The notes beneath the pieces were generated by a model. The model was not told the DNA's origin and ran no database searches. It saw only the letters and a program-made list of their open reading frames with translations. DNA of 51,342 nucleotides from a bacterium (GTDB taxonomy: Bacteria; Vulcanimicrobiota; Xenobia; Xenobiales; JADMJV01), in contig JADMJV010000143.1 of NCBI GenBank assembly GCA_018780265.1, forward strand, positions 6,951 through 58,292, given 5' to 3'. The stretch's first letter is position 1. Each line of letters opens with the position of its first letter. The position numbers and the translations under genes are program-made. Of the stretch, positions 8,212 to 15,628 are shown piece by piece.

Positions 8212-9453
8212 ATGCCTAAAGTAGAAATCATCGCTGTCGGTTCGGAACTGCTCACCCCTGAGCGCATGGACACCAATTCGCTATGGCTCACCGCCCAACT
8301 AAACGAGTTGGGTTTTGAGGTCAGCGCTAAGACGATCGTGGGCGACCAGCGGGAGAGATTGAGCGAAGCCTTTCGCCAGGCGTTCGAGTGGGCCGACGTT
8401 GTCATCTGCACGGGTGGCCTGGGCCCAACCGAGGACGACGTTACCCGCGACTCGGCGGCACAGGCACTGGGGATAAGCCAGGTCCATCACGAGTCCCTGT
8501 GGGTAGAGTTGCAGGAGAAGTTCGCCCGAATGGGCCGGGTCACGCCCGCCAACAATCGCCGCCAGGCTTTGGTCCTGGAGGGGGCAGAGTCGCTGCCCAA
8601 TCCCAACGGGACCGCCCCCGGCCAGTGGCGCGACCCTCAGGGTCCCGGCCAGAAGCCCCTGGTGATGCTCCCCGGACCGCCCCGCGAGTTGAAGCCGATG
8701 TTTCTCAACCACGTTCTGGAGCGCCTGCGCCCGCTGGCTGGACAAAACGTCCTGCTGCGAAGAATTCTCAAAGTGTTTGGCCTGGGTGAGTCAGCTCTCG
8801 ATGAGCGACTGGCCCATCTCTATCCGCAGCATCCAGAAGTGGTAGTGACCACCCTGTTCACCCCGCTGGACCTGGAAGTGCACCTGGCCGCCAGCGCCCC
8901 CACCCCCGAGGGCTGTTTGGAACGGATTATGCCACTGGAAGAAAAGATTCGCCAGGAGCTGGGCCAGTACTGCTATGGCCAGGGCCAACAGAGCCTGGCC
9001 GAGGTGGTAGGCCAGTTGCTGTTGGAACGTCAGGCCACGCTGGTTACGGCCGAGAGCCTGACCGGCGGTTTGGTAGCCCAACGTATTACTGAGGTCGCCG
9101 GATCCAGCCAGTATTTTCTGGGCGGCTGGGTTTGCTATAGCGAAGCCTTCAAGCATCAACAACTGGGGGTTTCTTGGGAGATGCTGCGCGAGCACGGCGC
9201 CGTGAGCGAGCCCGTGGCCTACGCCCTGGCCATGAATGCGCGCCAACAGAGCGGGGCCGACTATGCTCTGGCCTTTACCGGTTATGCCGGCCCCTCGGGC
9301 GGAACCGAGCAAGACCCGGTGGGAACCGTCTATCTGGCTGTGGCCACTCCGGCCGGAGTCGAGACCAAGAGGATTCAGTTTCCCGGCGATCGTGAGCTGG
9401 TCCGCAGTCGGGCTGCCCAGGCAGGACTGGACTGGTTGCGTCGCCACTTCTGA
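8212..9453 (+). CDS. cinA: CinA family protein (nicotinamide-nucleotide amidase with MoCF-like domain)
   Basis: 413 residues, the standard two-domain form. The N-terminal MoCF/COG1058 domain shows EIIAVGSELL, the CTGGLGPTEDDVTR loop and MLPGPPRELKPMF (ADP-ribose pyrophosphatase activity in characterised relatives). The C-terminal PncC domain starts near residue 265 with TAESLTGGLVAQRIT, where the serine is the catalytic residue that deamidates nicotinamide mononucleotide in pyridine nucleotide recycling. Start: ATG at 8212, 14 bases after the carboxypeptidase stop, with GAGGGAAG upstream. Cytosolic. Confidence 0.95.
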   Translation: MPKVEIIAVGSELLTPERMDTNSLWLTAQLNELGFEVSAKTIVGDQRERLSEAFRQAFEWADVVICTGGLGPTEDDVTRDSAAQALGISQVHHESLWVELQEKFARMGRVTPANNRRQALVLEGAESLPNPNGTAPGQWRDPQGPGQKPLVMLPGPPRELKPMFLNHVLERLRPLAGQNVLLRRILKVFGLGESALDERLAHLYPQHPEVVVTTLFTPLDLEVHLAASAPTPEGCLERIMPLEEKIRQELGQYCYGQGQQSLAEVVGQLLLERQATLVTAESLTGGLVAQRITEVAGSSQYFLGGWVCYSEAFKHQQLGVSWEMLREHGAVSEPVAYALAMNARQQSGADYALAFTGYAGPSGGTEQDPVGTVYLAVATPAGVETKRIQFPGDRELVRSRAAQAGLDWLRRHF

Positions 9454-9461
9454 AACGGACG

Positions 9462-9489
9462 TTGACCCGCCTACTGTTGAAGGTATGTA
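9462..9489 (+). promoter_or_regulatory. candidate sigma-70 promoter of the first vapBC pair
   Basis: TTGACC at 9462-9467 and TATGTA at 9484-9489 are 16 bases apart and lie about 30 bases before the antitoxin start. Sequence match only. Confidence 0.35.
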
Positions 9490-9500
9490 CTTGTGTATAT

Positions 9501-9515
9501 ATCCTCAAGGAGGAT
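9501..9515 (+). promoter_or_regulatory. inverted repeat containing the vapB ribosome-binding site
   Basis: ATCCTC (9501-9506) and GAGGAT (9510-9515) are perfect inverted copies around AAG; the Shine-Dalgarno AAGGAGG spans loop and right arm, five bases before the ATG at 9520. It could be a hairpin limiting translation or part of the operator bound by the antitoxin, as VapBC loci are autoregulated. Confidence 0.45.
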
Positions 9516-9519
9516 TTCC

Positions 9520-9789
9520 ATGAAGCCTAAGCTGGCAAGACTCTTTATGAACGGGGGCAGCCAGGCTGTCCGTCTTCCTGCGGAACTCCGCTTCGATGCT
9601 GATGAGGTCTATATTCGTCGGGATGAGCGAACAGGAGACGTTATTTTGTCGAGTAAGCCCTACCTGACCTGGGCGGATTTCATGGAGATTCGCGATCAAT
9701 TCCTGCCAGAGTCTGACTCTGGGGACTTTCTTGGCCAACGATTGCAGTCGACGGAGTCTCGAGAACCGTTTCGTGACTGGACCGAGTAG
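9520..9789 (+). CDS. vapB: VapB-type antitoxin (AbrB/SpoVT-like)
   Basis: 89 residues from the ATG at 9520, preceded by a near-perfect AAGGAGG. The N-terminal half has the swapped-hairpin DNA-binding pattern of VapB antitoxins (ARLFMNGGSQAVRLPAELRF, then DEVYIRR), and the C-terminal half is the charged tail that wraps the toxin (SDSGDFLGQRLQ). It neutralises the adjacent VapC and should repress its own operon. The stop overlaps the VapC GTG by one base. Confidence 0.9.
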   Translation: MKPKLARLFMNGGSQAVRLPAELRFDADEVYIRRDERTGDVILSSKPYLTWADFMEIRDQFLPESDSGDFLGQRLQSTESREPFRDWTE

Positions 9790-10205
9790 TGTTTTATATG
9801 CTCGACACAAATACGGTCAGCGCGGCCATTCGCGGAATTGAATCGGTGGACCGTCGACTCCTGACGGTACACGTTCATGATTGGTGCCTCTCCAGTGTGA
9901 CACGCTCCGAGCTTCAGTTTGGTGTTGCTCGCATGCCCGGTTCCACTCGCCTGGCTGCCCGAGTAAGCGCTTTTCTTGAGTTGGCTAACACACTTCCCTG
10001 GGACAGTAGAGCGGCCGACCACCATGGCGCCTTGAGGGCTAAGTTGCGCCAGACTGGGAATTTCATCGGCGACTTTGATGAAATGATCGCCGCCCACGCC
10101 CTGGCTGTTGGGGCCACGCTGGTTACGGATAACCTCCGTCACTTCAGTAGGGTCGAAGGTCTGCGCTTAGAGAATTGGATCGGGCGCCAGGCACCTGCCT
10201 CTTGA
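9789..10205 (+). CDS. vapC: VapC-type toxin, PIN-domain ribonuclease
   Basis: 138 residues. A PIN domain with the acidic metal-binding residues D6 (MLDTNTVS), E41 (SVTRSELQFGV), D95/D97 (FIGDFDEMIAAHA) and D114 (LVTDNLRHF), all present, so it should be an active endoribonuclease; VapC toxins usually cut tRNA or rRNA. The GTG at 9789 overlaps the antitoxin stop; an in-frame ATG at 9798 is also possible. Part of a complete type II toxin-antitoxin pair. Confidence 0.92.
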   Translation: MFYMLDTNTVSAAIRGIESVDRRLLTVHVHDWCLSSVTRSELQFGVARMPGSTRLAARVSAFLELANTLPWDSRAADHHGALRAKLRQTGNFIGDFDEMIAAHALAVGATLVTDNLRHFSRVEGLRLENWIGRQAPAS

Positions 10206-10246
10206 GGCGACAGGCGACGGCGGTCGGACTGCGAACCGGGTCCTCT

Positions 10247-11959
10247 ATGAAAAAATGTTTTCGCACCTTGATCTGTGTCGTGTTTTGGGTGCTCCCTGGC
10301 TGGGCTGCGCCCACCCCGGTAGAGCAGGACCGCTATCGATTTCCCTCGGTGGTGGCCAAAAAGGGCATGGTGGTGTCGGCCGAACCGCTGGCTACCCAGG
10401 CCGGACTGCAGGTCTTAAAGAATGGCGGCAATGCCGTTGATGCCGCGGTGGTTACCGGGTTGGTCATGGCGGTCACCTTGCCTCGCGCCGGCAACATTGG
10501 CGGGGGCGGCTTTATGCTGATCCGCAGCCCTAAAGGCGAGGTTTTTTCGCTGGACTTTCGCGAACGGGCACCGGCTGCGTCCCAAGAGAATATGCTCCAG
10601 GACAGTGAAGGCAATCGCGACGTGGACAAAGCCACCATTGGGGCTTTGTGCGTGGGCATACCCGGGACTGTGGCCGGCTTTGAAATGGCCCTCAAGCGCT
10701 ACGGCACCATCCCCTGGAACCAGGCTGTAGAACCGGCCCGACAACTGGCTCAAGAGGGATTTGTGGTGCCGGCCTGGCTGACGGCCGAGGTAGAGCGCGT
10801 GCGCCCCGGCCTGTCGCGCTTTTCCGACAGTCGCAAAGTCTTTTTCCCCTCCGGGCGTCCCCTGCCCACGGGATTGGTCTGGAAGCAGCCCGACCTGGCT
10901 CGCACTCTGCAGGCGATTCAGAAGCAAGGGAGCAAGGGGTTTTATCAGGGGGAAGTGGCCGAACGACTGGTGGCTTCGATTCAGCGCCACGGCGGCATTA
11001 TGACCCTGGCCGACCTGAAAAACTATAAGCCACGCTGGTGCGACCCTGTCCGCGGCACCTATCGAGGCTACGATATCTATTCGATGGGTCCGCCCTCTTC
11101 GGGCGGTGTCCATCTGATCCAGGCCCTCAACGTGCTGGAGGGCTTCCCGATGGGGGAGGCCGGTCTGAACTCGGCCCTCAACCTGCATCGGCAGGTCGAA
11201 ACACTGCGGCAGTGCTACGCCGACCGCAGTGAATGGCTGGGCGATCCGGCCTTTGTGAAGGTTCCCGTGGAATGGCTTACTTCCAAGGAGTATGCGGCCA
11301 AGATTCGAAGCCAGATTCCCGAGCGCAAAGCGCGCTCCAGTTCCGAGGTCAAGCCAGGCCAGCCGCTGGCCTACGAGAGCACCCAGACCACTCACTTTTG
11401 CACCGTGGACAAGGAGGGCTGGGCGGTGTCGCTCACCTACACACTCAACTTTTCCTACGGCAGCGGCCTGGTTGCCGAAGATACCGGCGTTCTGCTCAAC
11501 AATGAGATGGACGATTTCTCTGCTGCTCCGGGCAAACCCAACGGCTTTGGCCTGGTGGGAGGCAAGGCCAACTCCATCGAGCCTGGCAAGGGTCCGCTTT
11601 CTTCGATGACCCCCACGGTGGTGCAGAAGCAAGGCCAACTCGTAGCGGTGGTAGGTTCGCCGGGGGGCTCGCGCATCATTACGGCCGTGCTCCAGGTGAT
11701 TCTCAACTTGATCGACTTTGATCTCAATGCCCAGACGGCCGTGTGCGAATGTCGACTGCACCACCAATGGTTGCCCGATCAGGTCGACCTTGAGCAAGGC
11801 TTCAGTCCCGACACCATCGCCCTGCTCAAGGCCTGGGGCCACAAGGTGGTCAACGCTGACTCGCTAGGACACGTGATGTTGATTCGCCGGCGCGAGGATG
11901 GCCTCTTTGAAGGTGGCGCCGATCCGCGCCGCACCGGGGGGGCCATGGATGGCTACTGA
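10247..11959 (+). CDS. ggt: gamma-glutamyltransferase, exported
   Basis: 570 residues from the ATG at 10247. This start gives a signal peptide (MKKCFRTLICVVFWVLPGWAAP); a longer frame back into vapC is unlikely. The precursor self-cleaves before the nucleophile, here the first Thr of TTHF at about residue 381; the flanking pattern (YESTQTTHF, then VDKEGWAVSLTYTLN) matches the family, as do the upstream GGNAVDAAV and GNIGGGGFM and the downstream PLSSMTPT and GSPGGSRI segments. It hydrolyses glutathione and other gamma-glutamyl compounds in the periplasm or outside. With the S9 and M14 peptidases it suggests peptide scavenging. Confidence 0.94.
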   Translation: MKKCFRTLICVVFWVLPGWAAPTPVEQDRYRFPSVVAKKGMVVSAEPLATQAGLQVLKNGGNAVDAAVVTGLVMAVTLPRAGNIGGGGFMLIRSPKGEVFSLDFRERAPAASQENMLQDSEGNRDVDKATIGALCVGIPGTVAGFEMALKRYGTIPWNQAVEPARQLAQEGFVVPAWLTAEVERVRPGLSRFSDSRKVFFPSGRPLPTGLVWKQPDLARTLQAIQKQGSKGFYQGEVAERLVASIQRHGGIMTLADLKNYKPRWCDPVRGTYRGYDIYSMGPPSSGGVHLIQALNVLEGFPMGEAGLNSALNLHRQVETLRQCYADRSEWLGDPAFVKVPVEWLTSKEYAAKIRSQIPERKARSSSEVKPGQPLAYESTQTTHFCTVDKEGWAVSLTYTLNFSYGSGLVAEDTGVLLNNEMDDFSAAPGKPNGFGLVGGKANSIEPGKGPLSSMTPTVVQKQGQLVAVVGSPGGSRIITAVLQVILNLIDFDLNAQTAVCECRLHHQWLPDQVDLEQGFSPDTIALLKAWGHKVVNADSLGHVMLIRRREDGLFEGGADPRRTGGAMDGY

Positions 11960-12024
11960 TTTGGATCAGTGCGTTACACCACAGGGTCACGTAAAATTTG
12001 TCCACCAAGAATAGGAGAATCCAG

Positions 12025-13266
12025 ATGCCTCAAATTCGCGACCTCTGCCTGCCCGTTTTGCTGCTGGCCGCAACCAGTCTGTGGGGCTGCGGCTCAGGCT
12101 TCAATCTGGACAACGGGGGTCGGTTGGCAACCTCGATCAACATTCTGCCCGGCACCGCCAATCGGCAGGTGGGCCAGACGCAACAATTTTCGGCCGTGGC
12201 TTTTTTCACCGACGGAAACAGCGAGGACGTCACTGGCCTGATGCAGTGGAGTAGTTCCGATCCGTCGGTGGTGAGCATAGGTTTAAACACCGGCCTGGCT
12301 AACTGCCTGACGCCCGGAACCGTTTCGATCGTGGCCCAGGGATTGGGGTTTGCGTCTTCGGCCGGCCTGACGGTAACGGCTGTAAATGCCCCGCCCAATC
12401 GCATCTACGTATCCAATTTTTCCAACAGCAACAATCATTCGGTTAGCGTATTCGACATCAACGCCAGCGGCAATGTTGCGCCCTTGCGCTCGATTCAGGG
12501 CGCCAATACGGGTCTGGCCAGCCCGCGCCAGCTGGCCGTCTCTGGAAACGAGTTGTTTGTCGCCGACGGCTTTGCCGGTCTGGCCGTCCGCGTATACGGT
12601 CTGGCCGCCACCGGCAATGTTGCTCCCCTGCGCAGCCTGGCCGGTGCCAATACGGGCTTCTCCGACCCGGACGGCATCGCCATTGTGGGCAATGAACTCT
12701 TCGTCAGCGACCAGAACACCAATTCCATCAAGGCTTTTTCGGTCAACGCGTCGGGCAACCAGGCTCCCACTCGCACCATCACCAGTGCCCAATTGCAAGG
12801 GCCGTTTCTTATGGGCAACAATGCTTCCGAGTTGCTGGCCGCCTGCTTTGGGGTCGGTCGGGTGGTCGGCTTCCCCAGCGGCGGCAGTGGAAATATCGCT
12901 CCCATTCGCAATCTACAGGGGGCGACGGCCGGCGTGGCCCAGGCCCATCACGCCCTGGTCAACGGCAATGAGATTCTGGTCAGTTGCGGCAGCACCGTCA
13001 ACAACTCGTCGATCCGCGTTTTTGATCTCAACGCAGACGGTGACGCTGCGCCGCTACGGGTTATCAGTGGAGCCAACACCGGCCTCAATGACCCGAGCCA
13101 GTTGGGCGTGGCCAACGGCGAGATTTACGTAAGCAACATTCTGGCTAACAGCATCACCGTCTATCCCCTCAATGCCAACGGAAATGTGGCCCCCAGCCGC
13201 ACCTTGCAGGGCGTCAATACGGGGCTGGATCGACCCATTGGCCTGACCTTGGTGGCGGCCCCCTGA
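12025..13266 (+). CDS. lipoprotein with Ig-like domain and beta-propeller repeats
   Basis: 413 residues. The ATG at 12025 has a good ribosome site (AATAGGAGAA) and gives a lipoprotein signal ending in LWGC, lipidated cysteine at residue 22. Residues about 35-120 form a bacterial Ig-like (Big2) domain: SINILPGTANRQVGQTQQF, WSSSDPSVVSI, PGTVSIVA. From about residue 125 a repeat of roughly 46-50 residues occurs about six times, each with a version of ASGNVAPLRSIQGANTGL followed by an ELFVAD-like strand; this is a beta-propeller layout. Likely an anchored surface protein for binding; no catalytic residues seen. It runs convergent to the matrixin gene. Confidence 0.8.
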   Translation: MPQIRDLCLPVLLLAATSLWGCGSGFNLDNGGRLATSINILPGTANRQVGQTQQFSAVAFFTDGNSEDVTGLMQWSSSDPSVVSIGLNTGLANCLTPGTVSIVAQGLGFASSAGLTVTAVNAPPNRIYVSNFSNSNNHSVSVFDINASGNVAPLRSIQGANTGLASPRQLAVSGNELFVADGFAGLAVRVYGLAATGNVAPLRSLAGANTGFSDPDGIAIVGNELFVSDQNTNSIKAFSVNASGNQAPTRTITSAQLQGPFLMGNNASELLAACFGVGRVVGFPSGGSGNIAPIRNLQGATAGVAQAHHALVNGNEILVSCGSTVNNSSIRVFDLNADGDAAPLRVISGANTGLNDPSQLGVANGEIYVSNILANSITVYPLNANGNVAPSRTLQGVNTGLDRPIGLTLVAAP

Positions 13267-13271
13267 GGTCC

Positions 13272-14198
13272 TTAGAGTCGGGACACCATGGGCACGGGGC
13301 TTTGGTGGGAGTAGAGCCAGCCCACCATCCAGGCGTCGCGCTGGCTCAGCCTGGCCCCAGGCGACGTGTAGTTGCCCGTTCGCTTGTGATACATCAGGTC
13401 ACCCGGGTCTTCCGAGTGATCCAGGCCCAGGGCATGGCCCAACTCGTGTCCTAGCACCTCGCGCAGGTCGCCTTCTTTGAGTTCTGGCTCAACCAGAATG
13501 CTGATGCCGCGGATTTCGAGTTGGCGTCGGTGAATACGGAAAGTGGTCACTCCGGCCGCTCCGGCGGGTACTTCTGAACCGGTCCAGTCCACCTCAATCT
13601 GGGCCCTGTCGGGCGAGTCAACCTGCTCAAAGAAGTTCTTCCCGTAGACGTCCTGTCCGGTCCGATTCCACAGGTCGATGGACTGCTGGGTGACCGGTCG
13701 GTAGTGTGCAAAGGGAGAGTAAATACGCATAGGCAGTTGAGTCACCCGGCAGGGGTGCCCGTCGACCTGCATGCAAGAGTAGCCGTCCACGGGCTGTCCG
13801 GGCAGCACCCGGGGCTGGCCCGGAGAACTGGATACCTTGCCGGCCCCCGGCAGAGGTAGGGGGAGTGGGAAGAAATCGCTGCCTGGCAACTGAACCTGGC
13901 CGTTGCTGATCACGGGCCAGGAGAAGTTGGGCAGACCGAGTTCGCCCGGCACGGGAATGGCGAAGTCGGCCGGCAACGGGATGTAAATCGACAGGTTGCC
14001 ATCATCTCCACGGCGGAACTGGACCTCGTCGGGATTGTTTGAGGGAGGCGGGAGGAAGTCCATCAGGTTGAAGCCACCCGGACTGGTGGACATCACGCCA
14101 GCCGGCAAGGGGATAACAACGCCCTTGACCGGGTCGGCGCTGGCTGCGGAGGCCAGCATGAGAGAAAAAGCGAGAGCGACTTTCTTCACAAGTTTCAT
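13272..14198 (-). CDS. secreted matrixin-like (M10) metalloprotease
   Basis: 308 residues. Signal peptide MKLVKKVALAFSLMLASAASA. The zinc site HELGHALGLDHS (H251, E252, H255, H261) is the extended HExxHxxGxxH/S motif of matrixins, with the Met-turn at M269 (DPGDLMY). Residues 25-135 are rich in proline and glycine with repeated PLPAG-like phrases and may be a propeptide or linker; the CMQVDGHPC segment (142-150) could be a disulfide loop or cysteine switch. The family is typically a secreted endopeptidase. It ends five bases from the convergent lipoprotein stop. Confidence 0.85.
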   Translation of the reverse strand: MKLVKKVALAFSLMLASAASADPVKGVVIPLPAGVMSTSPGGFNLMDFLPPPSNNPDEVQFRRGDDGNLSIYIPLPADFAIPVPGELGLPNFSWPVISNGQVQLPGSDFFPLPLPLPGAGKVSSSPGQPRVLPGQPVDGYSCMQVDGHPCRVTQLPMRIYSPFAHYRPVTQQSIDLWNRTGQDVYGKNFFEQVDSPDRAQIEVDWTGSEVPAGAAGVTTFRIHRRQLEIRGISILVEPELKEGDLREVLGHELGHALGLDHSEDPGDLMYHKRTGNYTSPGARLSQRDAWMVGWLYSHQSPVPMVSRL

Positions 14199-14260
14199 TG
14201 GCTTAGAGTAGCACGTTCGTGGCCGGAATCCGTACGCTGGGTTACAAGAAATATTCCTCC

Positions 14261-14279
14261 GGGGACCGAAGGGTTCCCC
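14261..14279 (+). promoter_or_regulatory. hairpin abutting the start codon at 14280
   Basis: GGGGA at 14261-14265 pairs with TCCCC at 14275-14279, continued by CC/GG with a one-base bulge; the loop and right arm contain GAAGGG, the only Shine-Dalgarno candidate. The ATG follows at once. This could mask the ribosome site of the downstream gene. Confidence 0.4.
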
Positions 14280-15593
14280 ATGAGTGAGACGGACGAAGCC
14301 AATCCGGTCTATGCCTTGGGAGAATGGTCAAAGGCGCTGCAGACGGCGGCCGAGCATCCTGATGGGGAGACCCGGGATAGGGCCAGGGCGAAGGCAGATT
14401 CCTGGCGGGGCGTCTTCCAGAGAATGCTCTCGGGTTTGCTGCATATCGGGTCTCGGGCGCCGATCCGTGACACTCCAGTGTGGGCCACTCCCGAGGTCAT
14501 GAAGGGGGGATTTGCCAGTGGACGACTGCTGGCCGAGAAGCCCTTTGACCCGAGAGAGCGGGAGCTGGCCGAGAATCTTCAGGTGGAGCCCCGGCGAGGC
14601 CCGTTGCAGCGGGGTTTGTTAAGCGAGTCCGGTCTGACCTTTCTTTTGGACCGATTGCAGGGGCGAGACTACGAGCTGGAGACGCCCGAGGAGGCGGCTC
14701 TGTTGGTGGTCGCCTGGCTGGCCTCGCACGACCAGCTTACGGCGGCGGCTGCCCTGGTACAGGAACTGGAGCCCTGGATGGATCGGCTGCGTTTCTTTCC
14801 CATCCGACCGATGCGATCAACTGGACAGGGCCTCATACTTCAAGATTTGGAACTGACTCGCAACAACTTGCGCTGCCTGAAGCCCCACCCTCAGTATGTG
14901 GCCATGCGCCGGGCCATCCGGCAACGCAAGCCATTGTTGGACCGGCTGGTTGCGCTGTGGATGGAGACCCGCGCCGATGGCTGGCCGGCCCAACAGTATC
15001 CGGCCGATTGGGCCGAGCGGGGGCACCAGTTATTCAATGATTGGAGGAGACTAAACAAAAATCGCTGGGCCGAAAGAGGCCAGACCGGAACTCTGCGCCA
15101 CTGCCTGGCCGTGGCACTGCTCGATCCTGGCCAACTGTCGGGGCGGCAGGTAGGCAAGCTGGCCAGGGCGGCGGCTCTCCCGCTTCCGCTGGTGGAAGAG
15201 TTGGCGGTGGACATTTTTCAGGGCGAGTTTGGGGAAAAGTTCCTGCGCTCGGCGCAGTGCGCCGCCCGCCTGTTGCATGACTCCCCCTATCAACGCTACT
15301 ATCGGTTGCCCGTGGAGCGTCTGCTGGCCCTGGACGATGTGGCCCCCGCTCGCTTTAAAACTGCGGTCTCACCGGGCTTTGTCGCGCTCTGCGCCTACGG
15401 CTGGCGCCAACTGGTCTTCTTTGTATCGCGGCTCGGCCACGACCAACAGCGCCAGGCCCTGGAGCAGGGTTTGGCCTTGCTGGAAAAGACTCCCGATGAG
15501 TTTCTCCGACGGCAGTGGGAGGAATTGGGCCGGGCAGTGGCTGGCCGCCCCCTCCAATCACCGCCCTGGTTGGGCTGGAAATGCATCCAATGA
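14280..15593 (+). CDS. unknown protein, mostly helical
   Basis: 437 residues; I do not recognise a family. No signal peptide or membrane span. Composition is rich in Arg, Leu, Trp and Gln, with many amphipathic helical stretches (AALLVVAWLASHDQLTAAAALVQ, then LDRLVALWMETRADG), so an all-helical cytosolic fold is likely. Conserved-looking aromatic phrases are WAERGHQLFNDWRRL and CAYGWRQLVFFVSRLGHD. The ATG is directly preceded by a hairpin. It is followed 35 bases later by the AsmA/TamB-like gene in the same direction and is probably co-transcribed, so a role in envelope assembly is possible but not shown. Confidence 0.7.
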   Translation: MSETDEANPVYALGEWSKALQTAAEHPDGETRDRARAKADSWRGVFQRMLSGLLHIGSRAPIRDTPVWATPEVMKGGFASGRLLAEKPFDPRERELAENLQVEPRRGPLQRGLLSESGLTFLLDRLQGRDYELETPEEAALLVVAWLASHDQLTAAAALVQELEPWMDRLRFFPIRPMRSTGQGLILQDLELTRNNLRCLKPHPQYVAMRRAIRQRKPLLDRLVALWMETRADGWPAQQYPADWAERGHQLFNDWRRLNKNRWAERGQTGTLRHCLAVALLDPGQLSGRQVGKLARAAALPLPLVEELAVDIFQGEFGEKFLRSAQCAARLLHDSPYQRYYRLPVERLLALDDVAPARFKTAVSPGFVALCAYGWRQLVFFVSRLGHDQQRQALEQGLALLEKTPDEFLRRQWEELGRAVAGRPLQSPPWLGWKCIQ

Positions 15594-15628
15594 AGGAGGG
15601 GCCCCATCGGTAGAGCATCCTATTAGAG

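Noticed and set aside
10415..11842. 475-codon minus-strand reading frame
   Set aside because: Antisense to gamma-glutamyltransferase, whose catalytic motifs are intact; long mirrored frames are common at this GC content.
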